From NCBI RefSeq assembly GCF_018991925.1, contig NW_024727827.1, positions 130,001-194,000 of the forward strand: a stretch of DNA of 64,000 nucleotides, given 5' to 3'. The notes beneath the pieces were generated by a model. It saw only the letters and a list, made by a program, of their open reading frames with translations. It did not search any database and was not told the origin of the DNA. The stretch's first letter is position 1. Each line of letters opens with the position of its first letter. Below, piece by piece: positions 54,349 through 64,000 of the stretch. The DNA is from Homarus americanus. Its lineage: Eukaryota; Arthropoda; Malacostraca; Decapoda; Nephropidae. A program made the translations under genes and the position numbers.

Positions 54349-55340
54349 GAGGTGATGGTGTGTTACAGTGACATATTGTTATGGTGTGTTATAGTGACAT
54401 ATTATGGTGTTATAGTGACATATTGTTATAGTGACATTGTTATGGTGTGTTATAGTGACATATTGTGTGTATCATACTATATTACCATATATTCTAACAC
54501 TTCTATAGATCTTGCTATATTGTCATAATAGTGTAAATAACCCCTTAGAGACAACCCCCTCATGGTAGGGTTCAGAAAGATAAACATCAGCCACACTGAC
54601 ACCCACTTCTCACACAGTAGAGAGAGATTGGTAGAGCATTACTGAGAGAGCATGTCTCTAATGCTCCCTGGACGTGAGTTTATACCTCCAGCGGTGGCAC
54701 AGTGTTTCCTGCAGTGGCGCTTGTCTGCCTCGGTATGCAGTCGGGCTAACTCGAAGGTATTGACACCTTCTCGTGTGGTGCTCCACCAAGCGTTACGGTG
54801 CGCAGTAATCGTCTCCCCCGGCAATCAAAGATGAGTCCTAGCACCCACACACAGCCCCTAGCAGCCACACAGCCCCTAGCAGCCACACACAGCCCCTAGC
54901 ACCCACACAGCAGCCCCTAGCAGCCACACACAGCCCCTAGCACCCACACACAGCCCCTAGCAGCCACACAGCAGCCACAGCCCCTAGCAGCACACACAGC
55001 CAGCCACACATAGCAGCACCCCACACACAGCCCCTAGCAGCCACACACAGCCCCTAGCAGCCACACACAGCCCCTAGCACCCCACACACAGCCCCTAGCA
55101 GCCACACAGCCCCTAGCACCCACACACAGCCCCTAGCACCCACACACAGCTCCTAGCAGTCACACACAGTCTCATAGTGAGGGCTTGACAGGACGTGTGG
55201 GGACTGAAAGGGTCTAGAGGTACTGAAGACTGTCTTAAAGTCTGCACGTTATGACAGCACATACAGACAATACACGCACGTACACACACACACACAATAC
55301 AGAGACACAGGCACACAAACACACACACACACAGACAGAG
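54349..55340. repeat. LAPTM-like 3' flank: GTTATAGTGACATATT and CCCCTAGCAGCCACACACAG arrays
   Basis: 54349-54465: repeated GTGTTATAGTGACATATTGT. 54835-55170: about 15 copies of a 20-bp unit CCCCTAGCAGCCACACACAG with ACCC/CAGC variants. 54640-54834 is non-repetitive, but its open frames on both strands are short and unsupported. Confidence 0.85.
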
Positions 55341-55344
55341 AGAT

Positions 55345-55712
55345 ACACCACCTGTCAAACAAGCACTAGAACAATTTTACCTTCCTCATTGGTGTTCTCT
55401 CTCCTCAGTATAACATCATCAAGGAGATCAAGACTTACACCACCTGTCAAACAAGCACTAGAACAATTTTACCTTCCTCATTGGTGTTCTCTCTCTCCTC
55501 AGTATAACATCATCAAGGAGATCAAGACTTACACCACCTGTCAAACAAGCACTAGAACAATTTTACCTTCCTCATTGGTGTTCTCTCTCTCCTCAGTATA
55601 ACATCATCAAGGAGATCAAGACTTACACCACCTGTCAAACAAGCACTAGAACAATTTTACCTTCCTCATTGGTGTTCTCTCTCTCCTCAGTATAACATCA
55701 TCAAGGAGATCA
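55345..55712 (+). repeat. Four tandem 92-94-bp units, each carrying a splice-acceptor-like motif
   Basis: Units start at 55345, 55437, 55531 and 55625. Each holds TTCTCTCTCCTCAG|TATAAC with AG at 55407-55408, 55501-55502, 55595-55596 and 55689-55690, followed by ATCATCAAGGAGATCAAGAC. After the last copy the frame continues as TRIYLTAASFGHLWFRLS and stops. It may be a multiplied 3' exon start, perhaps an alternative last exon of the LAPTM-like gene. Confidence 0.8.
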
Positions 55713-55858
55713 AGACTCGGATCTATCTTACAGCTGCCTCCTTTGGTCATCTGTGGTTTAGGTTAAGCTAAGGTTAGGTTAAGTTAAGTTACAACTATAG
55801 TTTCTGTTTACGAAGCTTCTCTGTATTTCCTTCATCTTATTTGGTTGTGTGTTGTGGG

Positions 55859-56083
55859 TACAGTAATATCTCCGTTACACAGAATCCCTCAAGCTCAGAA
55901 TTCTCCGATGGCCGGAATTAAAACTTTCTCGGAAAATCTCCCCCAAAGCCGGAATTATCCAGAAAATTCCGGAGATGGGGGATATTTTTCCGGGGATGGG
56001 GATAGTCTCCTTGTTATCCGGAAGTCTATAGTTCCTGGAAGTGTTGTGGACCATTTGTTCCGAGTAACAGAGACATTACTGTA
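55859..56083. mobile_element. TA-flanked MITE, second copy of the 47112 family
   Basis: Starts TACAGTAATATCTCCGTTAC and ends AACAGAGACATTACTGTA. Shares TCCGATGGCCGGAATT and CTCGGAAAATC with 47112-47412. Followed by a (TGTGTGTAGCACTGTTG)n array to about 56255. Confidence 0.8.
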
Positions 56084-56259
56084 TGTGTGTAGCATTGTTT
56101 TGTGTGTGTGTAGCACTGTTGTGTGTGTATGTATGTGTAGCACTGTTGTGTGTGTATGTATGTGTAGCACTGTTGTGTGTGTGTATGTATGTGTAGCACT
56201 GTTGTGTGTGTATGTATGTGTAGCACTGTTGTGTGTGTATGTATGTATGTGTAAACCAA

Positions 56260-56998
56260 CAGGGAGTAAGAGATAATAAATAAACACATCATAGTGAGCC
56301 TTTTATTGCAAAAAATTGTGGTATGTTTACATTATCTCTCGTCTCAGTAAGGCATCAGTCAACAACCATTACCTGCCACTCTTGATGACTACACCATCTC
56401 ATAGTGCCAGTGTCAGCCGCCGGTGTAATATGCATCAATCATTCTCTATAACACCAGGTGGATGACACTGGCTCTACCACACTAGCTCTACCACACTGGC
56501 TAGTTCTCAATATTAACACGATAAGATTCTACCAAAGTCAGGAAGAATCTACTTGTAAATATAAGTACATAACTCCTATTAAGTACAAGTAAAAAACACA
56601 AACACTTATGGTATTGAAATATAAGTGATGAATTCTGCTCTAAAAATACTTTACAATTTACAGCCCCAATATTTACAATAATGTTCTATAAAGAAATATG
56701 GAAGATAAACTGATCAATAATGTGGATTTTTATTTATTTTTGATCGATCACTCAGCGGAGAAATTTTGTTTTGATTATCGATTATTACTAAAAGTGCCAC
56801 GTCACCGATCACACTTAACTTTTCATTATTTAATGGACGTAAAAAATATAACTTTTTTTTTGTACCAATGGCTGGGACGTAGAGATCTAACTCATCCCAT
56901 TATTTTGTCTTGTTCCGGAACTTAGGGCGATAAAGTCATCCCACAATGCAATAAGACGACTTTAGAAACCTGAACTTGTTTATGATACGCTTACAACA
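56260..56998. other. Spacer, no gene seen
   Basis: Short open frame at 56698-56925 has no recognisable motif. Small direct repeats of CACACTGGCTCTACCACAC near 56470-56500. Confidence 0.5.
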
Positions 56999-57359
56999 TA
57001 CAGTAAACTCTTGCTATTTGTGGGTTAGCTATTCGGGATTTGGGGTGGGTAGATGGTGGTGGCTAGCTTACGAGTCGCCCCCACTGCATCACCCTCTTCC
57101 AACAGTGACCCTGATGATCGCCCTAACCTAACCTAACCAGATGTCTCAACCTAACATACTGTACATCACTCCATCATGCTCCAGGCTTCAACATACAAAG
57201 GAGAGTTATTATTGGCGACTTTTAAGTATTTCCCATACACAATATACGTATATAGTAATGCACGGAGGTAGTACGAGTCTCTATTCGCGGTTTTTTGCCA
57301 ATTCGTCGCCATTTCTTGGTACTTAAAACCCCCCACGAATAGCAAGGGGGTCTACTGTA
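56999..57359. mobile_element. TA-flanked MITE, ~360 bp
   Basis: Left end TACAGTAAACTCTTGCTATT with TGTGGG. Right end on the minus strand TACAGTAGACCCCCTTGCTA with TTCGTGGG. Interior ATTCGGG/CGCGG-rich segments, no transposase frame. Confidence 0.82.
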
Positions 57360-60168
57360 CGTTTTTAAATATGGGTCACGTACTGAAGACGCCATAGTTC
57401 ACATTTATCCGGCATAGAACTTTCGAGTTGGATATTTATATATTTTTTACAGGTCCCTGACTGAGTAGAGTAAGAAGGAAAAGTTTCCCAGATGAATCAA
57501 AAAGTTCCCACGGTTCCTTACGAGCGGCCACTTTTTGAGACCTCTGTATTTGGCCAACATGTTATAATATATCATACAATTATTGTACTGTACATTATTT
57601 TTGTGTAGTGGATTAGACGGGGGTTAAAACTCAACAGTATTTTAAAGTAGAGAAAAAAAATACAATTTCTTTAATTGATGTTCGTGTGAAGTCCTCATGT
57701 ATTTCATATCTTTTTCAATGTCAATTTTAGATCGTTCAGGACATCACTAATACACAAGTAATTCATAAACAAATCATAACAAGTATTTAGATATTTGTAA
57801 GTGAAAATATCAAACACTAAAAAAGTTAAAAAAGTAAATTGCCATTGTCAGTATTAAAATATGGCTACAGGGGAATGTGTTGTATGGCCGCCCATCAGTC
57901 CAAACACGTCAGACATCATTAAAAAAAAATCCTACAAAAACACATATATAAAACACTGTACATTGAACAGGAAAACTAAAAATACATACAGACAGACAGA
58001 GGGTTTTCTACAATACCACTGTCAGTGAAATTAAAAACAAAAGTCTTGTGTCCTTAAAAAAAAAAAAGCTCAAAGCTACCAGGAATTTCTTACATGGAAA
58101 TATTAAGCTAACTGACAGCTATATTTACGCACTTGAGAGTATTGCACGGGCTGTCGACGTTGACTTTTCTAAGGGGATAATATTTGTGCATATCCGACAG
58201 ACCAAGCACAGGAGCTGGAATGGGTGAATGGAAGAAATGATTTGTACTTTATACCACAGTGTCACCTCGACAGTAAACAAATAGACGGATGGACGTACGG
58301 AGTAGTGCCGTTTAACGATTCATTCAACCTAAAAGACGGATTCCGACAATAATCTATCGAGCGGATGAAGAAAACAGGGCGTCAATAACCTAATCACTGA
58401 AATTATACGATCAAAAATTTAAACTTGTATCCAAATAAAAACATTCAAACGTATAAACAAGTCAAAAGTCTCATTCAGCACAGACTTATTTAAAAAGATT
58501 TGTGAAGAAATTATCAAATGACATTTTTTAAAGACCCATTCCTCTAGTTCATCAATTAAACTATTATTTTCCAGGGGGGATGGGGGGGGATATAATTTTA
58601 AAAATGGCAACTACTTGGTCTGCCTAAGAAGAAGACGGCAGATTAGAGATATATATATACACACGGAGTATAGGGAACTTTTGGCACCATGAACACTTAC
58701 GAATGCTGTTGATTTTTTTTTTTTTTTAGCATTTCCGGAAACACGTTATTATTATTTATTTTTATTTCAAGGTGACCGGGAATAAACTTGGCAACAAAGA
58801 GCAGTTCGATACTATACATATTTATTTATACACGGAAACCCAACGACCGTTACACTCGAGAGAGCAATTCAATAACATCGTTTAACTATACAGTACTTAC
58901 CAACGGATGAGTTGCTTGTATGCCGTTTCCACACCGCACTGAGGCTGACTTAATGCTGATCGCGCATTTTTACAAGACGTTTGGGCAATCCTGACGTTGG
59001 GAGGCAAGACTGTGCCCTGGGACTAACCTAACCTAAGCCAACCTGACCAATAACACCATGTGGGAAAAGTCAATTTGCCACGTTACGATCGTTAAGACGC
59101 AGAGATGGACGTTTACGTAGCGATGATTAACCTCGAGAATAAATTGGTTAAATGCTGTGTTGTGGGTGTTTGAGTATGCTTAATCATTTGCCAGAGTACA
59201 TGGCCATGATTACTCGGAATAAACCCGGCCATAACTACCATTAATCGCAACGAAGTCATTTAACTCGTCAACGACTATCTCCCGTGATAAATACGAACCA
59301 ATAACCTCGGCCAAGACCGTTTAAGGTCACACGGTGGTTCTCGCTGGGTCACTACCTGTACAACAAGGTCAACGGCTGTTAATATCATCATCATCACTAA
59401 TTACAAGCTTCTCCCCCCCCCCCTCCCCATGAGTTATATTCACCCAAAAGGCTTTTTCTATTAATTCTATTGCAACACTAGCAACAAAATAGCCAAGACT
59501 ATATATAAAATCACAGAAATAACGGCGAGCCATTTTGGAGCTCTGAGACGTGGACTAGAGCCATTTTGGAGCTCTGAGACGTGGACTAGTCACAGTCCGG
59601 TCGAGTCCGCAGTCCACTCAAGACGTCGGGTTAGAGATGCGGTGTTGAACGACCATCGTTTACATGTATAGTTATGAAATTGGCATTGTTATATATCACA
59701 TAGTTAGGAGTGGACACATAGTTAGAAGTGAACACATCGTTAGAAGTGGGTTAGGAGTGGAATAATAACCTGTTGTATTATTGTCTTGAGGGAGTTTAGT
59801 CATGATGGTTTGTTCTCCACACCAGAATGATTGTTTTGTTTTTTGTTTTGTTTTGCACTGTATTGACACTATCGTTTTGGCAAGGACTTTTCCGAATGTC
59901 ACCCGCCCCCCCCCCCAACACACACCCACACTCTTTAAGGATCCTTCGTCCTCGTTACCCCGTTCTGAATATCCGTTACGACACGAGTCTATATTCTCAT
60001 CGCACTTTATTACCGGCACTTGGGAAGGGGTAAGAGGAATACAGAACGCACACTTTGATAAGTCCGGGGGGATGGGTAATTCACGCACTCTAACTCGCTA
60101 GACTGACTCCTTAGTGTGTGATGAAGTTCACCTTAGGGGTCAGAACGGGCGAGTTAATATCTCGACAC
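57360..60168. other. EGFR downstream flank / probable 3' UTR
   Basis: Lies 3' of the EGFR stop on the minus strand. Mostly AT-rich and unpatterned. 59532-59593 has two copies of GAGCCATTTTGGAGCTCTGA with GACGTGGACTA. 59690-59760 has TTAGRAGTG-GACACAT repeats. The extent of the UTR cannot be fixed. Confidence 0.45.
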
Positions 60169-60673
60169 TCAGACCGTAGTTTCACTCCGCGCCACCAGGG
60201 CATGGGGCGAATGAGGCGACAGTTCGTTGTAGTATTCGTGTGGTAAGTCCTGTGCCGGGTGCTGCTGCTGGTGGTGCGGGAGGCCGTTACTGCTGACGCT
60301 GCTGTGACCGCTGCTGCCCCCGCCGTAGCTGTTGAAGCGTCCAGACTCCAGCACGGGGACCCCAACCGTCTGCTGGGGATGGATGCGTCTCCCGGCGTAC
60401 ATCTGTGCCCGGGCGTTCATCATGTGGTATTCCGGGTTGTCCATGCCTACCCACTGCTGCCCGATGGTACCATTGGAGCCCTTGAATCCGCACGGCTGGT
60501 TGTGGTCGTGTCTGCGTCCGTCTGGAATAATTATTTAACATTATACGCCGTCCTATTTATTTACAAGATTCGTTTTATGTTGGGAAGTTACCAGGTACTA
60601 TACATTAATATTATACATTATTATGATATATAAATGATGATGAGAATAACACTAATAATAATGATAATAATGA

Positions 60674-60707
<34 letters not shown>

Positions 60708-63640
60708 GCCACTTAACATACCAGGAGCATCAGGCATAAGGTCCATATAGTGTTGGTGTGAGGGGCCAATAGTAGCCAGACCAGAAGACTGTGGTGAAGG
60801 CATCAAATAGTCGTCCTCATCAACGGGTAGATCGAGCCTCAGATCACCGACCCAACCGTAACCGGGCGTTGACGCAGGTGGACTGTGACCGTTAAAACAG
60901 TCGTCATCGCCAACATCTGTAACGAGGGTCAGCAATTAGGGGTGTTACCATCTAAGAGTGTGACCAATCAGGAGTGTTAATACAATATCATGTTTTTATA
61001 GTCTTGTAAACAACAAATAATTAACAATAATAATCAACATTAATAATCATCAATAAAATAATGCGGCTGATGGTGATAATGCAGCTGGTGGTGATAATGC
61101 AGCTGGTGGTGATAATGCATAGAACACTAAGTTATGTAGTGTAAGAGAATATTAAGCTATGTGGTGTAAGAGAGAACATTATGTGGTGCAATGAAAAACA
61201 AAAGTAGGGGACTCCAAAATGCACACAATACAGACCTTTACCGAGCATCTTAAGAGGGTCAGAGCAGTACCGGGAGGTGAGCGAGTCGCCCCTCGGCCTC
61301 TGTCCCGGGGATCCCACGGCCCCGGCCTCCAGATGAGCATACTTCCTCTCCCTCTGTAGGTTGTGGCGGTTCTGGGGCGACTCCGCCCTTCCGGAGATGT
61401 ATTCGGCTCCGGTACCTATAGCGTACCCGGCGGTTTTCTTGACCGGGGTGGTGGGATCGGACGTTGAGGTCGAGGAAGTGGTGGTTGTTGCGGTTAGGCC
61501 GATGCTGCCTCCGCTGTATTTGGGCTGGAGGTATTCCTCGGCGGCCATGACGATGCCTTCGCCCTCGATGGCCGACGAGAGGGAACGAATCAGCTCCCTC
61601 TCGTCCTGGGGGGTGTAAGATGGGAGGCGCATCAGCTTATCGCCCGGGATGACCAGGAAACGTCCCGGGTCTCGGGCCATTTTGGCGAACTCCTCGGCCA
61701 GCTCGCGAAAACTCGGCCGGCTCTCGGCGTCCAGCATCCAACAGCGGATCATGAGCATGTAGACGTCGATGGTACAGATGGCCGGCTGGGGTAGACGTTC
61801 ACCTTTCTCTAACAGGTCCGGGACTTCTCTGGCCGGGATGTCCTCATAAGGCCGTCCGCCATATGCCAAGATTTCCCACACTGTCACCCCTAGACGCAAA
61901 AGTAAAATCAGTCATTAATAACTATACTATATAAGATCACCTTTAGACAGACTTATCTTTAAATAAACCTTAGTAATGTTATCTTAATATATCGTAAATG
62001 TTATCTTAATATAACTTACCAAAAGCCCAAACATCAGACTTATGGGTGAAGATCCTATGTTGTATACACTCCAAAGCCAACCACTTAATGGGCATCTTTC
62101 CTCCCGCAGCCTTGTATTCATCCTCATTGTAGTCCAAGAGTTTAGCCAAACCGAAGTCCGTGATCTTGACACAGTTGGGCGTCTGCACCAGGACATTTCT
62201 GGCTGCTAGGTCACGATGTACCAGCCTGCGGTCTTCCAGATAAGTCATCCCTCGAGCAATTTGGGTACACCAGTTTAGAAGTGGCTTGGATCCAATCTGG
62301 CAAACGGAAAAAAACATCAGGAGGTTTTTTTTTATCATGAGAAAAAAACAGATCCAAACGTAAGGAAGAATGTAAACGGTGCCTAAAAAACGTCAGAGGT
62401 TTTATTTCAAGAGATAAAAAATAGATCTAAGAGTAAGAAAGAACGTAAACGCTACAAAAAAACGTAAAATTCACCTCGAGAAAAAAACAGATCTAAACGC
62501 ACAAACAAGGAAAAACATAAACGGCACACACACAAAAGAACAAACGTCAAATTCACCAGCGGGGACCTTACCTTGTCTTTGTTATTGCGGACATAATCTA
62601 GAAGGCATCCGAGAGGCATCAGCTGCGTCACCAACATGATCTGGGTGGTCATACACACGGCCAGCAGCTGCAGAAGGTTGGGATGATCCACGGACGCCAT
62701 GATATATGCCTCCTCTAGGATCTCCTTGTTCACGTTTGTCCCGGTACCTGAGGAGGAGTGGGGGGGTACTGTGGTAACTTCTTCAGGAGGGGAGGAGTAA
62801 CTTCTTCAGGAGGGCAGGGGGAGGGGTAACTTCTTAAGGAGGGGGGGGGTTGTGTGGGGAAGGTTTGAGATATGATACTACCTGACCCCTTTTGTGTTCC
62901 TACTATTTATATGTTAACAACGACCATGAACGATCAATTACATCTTAACAACAGGTTTAGGATTACCCCCAAAAACAGACACAATTTCTCTACTGCTAAT
63001 GTATAACACAACAACAATACTATAAGATGTTAAAAAAATAAATAATTGGTTAGGTTATGTTTTAATAATTGATAAGTTATTAATTTGTTATATAAAAAAA
63101 ACTAGGAATGCTAATGAGACTTTTGAGGTAATTTTTATAAAGCTGGTGAATGTCTGGGGTTCCAAATGACACAAGAAACTATGTAAAACTCTGTAACAAT
63201 TAGAAAGGGAATTGTATTTGGTGTCTTGTGAAGTTAACACCAATATTAACTTTACACCACTGATGTCTCTTACCTTCGCGTAACACCTTTATGGCTACGG
63301 GGATCTTGACGTTCTCTCCTTCGGGCACCCAGACGCCCTTATAGACGGTACCAAAGGCGCCGTACCCGAGTATCCCGCCCTTGCGCAGTTCGGCCTCTTT
63401 CACGATCCGCAGCTTGGCCAGGTTAGGCTTGATGTTGGTCGGCTTGAGCGGCTCGTTGTCGTCGTAGGGCATCATTGTCATGGTCATCTTCAACGCCGCC
63501 TCCTTGGTCTTGTTCCGCTGCCACCACAGGTAACAGAACACGGCCAGGAAGGTACACAGGAGGAACACGCACCCCAGAGTTCCCCCCAAGATGGCCGGGA
63601 TGCTCTCGTCGTCCCTGTCGACGTCAAAATTACTCTCAGA
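60169..63640 (-). CDS. EGFR: Epidermal growth factor receptor, transmembrane, kinase and tail (5' partial)
   Basis: Receptor tyrosine kinase upstream of Ras/MAPK. Minus-strand exons: about 63640-63274, 62747-62572, 62296-62020, 61889-61236, 60916-60722 and 60521-60169 (TGA). Order: short extracellular [11 protein letters not shown]; one TM helix ([20 protein letters not shown]); juxtamembrane; Gly loop [20 protein letters not shown] with the ATP-binding Lys; [47 protein letters not shown]; activation-loop [42 protein letters not shown]. The tail carries Tyr motifs [38 protein letters not shown] and HEYYNELS, candidate SH2/PTB sites. All catalytic residues are present. The ligand-binding ectodomain exons lie beyond position 64000. 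The 5' edge of the TM exon is uncertain because no strong pyrimidine tract precedes it. Confidence 0.96.
60655..60706. repeat. (ATAATG)/(TAC)n simple repeat in last EGFR intron
   Basis: (ACT)n run at about 60674-60706 beside the EGFR exon donor at 60721. Confidence 0.9.
62297..62571. repeat. Tandem repeat in EGFR intron
   Basis: Three to four diverged copies of a roughly 70-bp unit with GAGAAAAAAACAGATCTAAA and AAGAACGTAAACG between the exons ending at 62572 and starting at 62296. Confidence 0.75.
62750..63273. other. EGFR intron, G-rich then AT-rich
   Basis: GGGGAGGAGTAACTTCTTCAG repeats at 62755-62850, three copies. The rest is AT-rich with no feature. Confidence 0.6.
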
Positions 63641-64000
63641 CTCCGATGTTTTTTATTTATCTCCGACAGCGACGAAATTTACCGACCGGCATAAATAAAC
63701 AATTCCTTTATACATGTATGGTGCTATAACACAGTAATATATATGCAGGGGACTGTATATACACCAGACATAAAAACAAACAATTGTATCGTGGTCAATA
63801 TATTGCATTGTGGTCCCGGCAGATGGCGTGTTTCCCGACCAGCTGGCAAGTAAGGTTATATCTAGTGAGGATGATAATAGTGAAGTTATACCCAGAGTAA
63901 TTTATGAATCTGTTTATCTAGTAACTGTTCCTACTGAAGAAAAATCAGATAGTATTGAACAGGATTCTTTTTGCTCACCCATCAATGATTCCCATTAACC
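63641..64000. other. EGFR upstream intron (partial), unexplained open stretch
   Basis: The plus strand at 63822-63998 is open and contains SSEDDNSEVIPRVIYESVYL, then TEEKSDSIEQDSF. It is protein-like in composition but matches nothing I recognise. It could be a transposon-derived fragment. No ectodomain exon is visible before the window ends. Confidence 0.3.

Noticed and set aside
55845..56292. Open frames with repeated VCVCMCSTVV or HTHTTVLHI
   Set aside because: Generated by a TGTGTGTAGCACTGTTG repeat and a MITE, readable on both strands.
59696..60101. Open frames of 99-130 aa on both strands downstream of EGFR
   Set aside because: Overlap on both strands in the probable EGFR 3' UTR; no recognisable motif.

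Overview
This is a eukaryotic, almost certainly arthropod and most likely decapod-crustacean, nuclear window. The evidence is spliced genes with GT-AG introns, scattered (TTAGG)n/(CCTAA)n tracts (the arthropod telomere unit dispersed through introns and spacers), very dense di- to pentanucleotide repeats and minisatellites, many short TA-flanked inverted-repeat elements, and LINE fragments. The decapod call is inference. No bacterial or viral gene was seen.

Layout. About 1-630: Tigger/pogo-like transposon remnant. 786-6542 (+): UTP14, a small-subunit processome protein, nine exons, N-terminus missing. 6.98-8.14 kb: three repeats nested inside one another. 11373-12389 (-): OSER1 homologue in one coding exon. 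12.4-23.8 kb: no convincing host gene, but repeats, CCAAT-rich patches, a hAT deletion derivative and a CR1-like LINE tail. 23865-28552 (+): mitochondrial L-threonine 3-dehydrogenase (TDH), eight exons. 29.6 kb: six consecutive CRE palindromes. 30562-34241 (+): mitochondrial presequence protease PITRM1, two coding exons. 37526-39151 (+): HINT3-like HIT protein, last exon not found. 40.3-41.5 kb: nearly perfect 589-bp tandem duplication. 43011-43454 (-): SFR1, the Swi5 partner in recombination. 43.8-45.5 kb: tRNA-derived SINE and a LINE remnant. 47723-54348 (+): LAPTM-like four-TM protein, five exons, one apparent GC-AG intron. 54.8-55.7 kb: minisatellites, including a four-fold repeat carrying a splice acceptor. 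60169-63640 (-): EGFR transmembrane, kinase and tail exons; the ectodomain lies beyond the window end.

The genes are unrelated housekeeping or signalling genes and do not form an operon or cluster. TDH and PITRM1 are adjacent and both mitochondrial, which may be coincidence. I found no obvious new multi-gene system. The most interesting signals are the six-copy CRE array upstream of PITRM1, and tandem duplications that copy an intron's 3' splice site plus the start of the next exon in three separate genes (UTP14, PITRM1, HINT3) and again in a four-copy array at 55.4 kb. All identifications come from reading translations by eye. No database search or transcript data was available.
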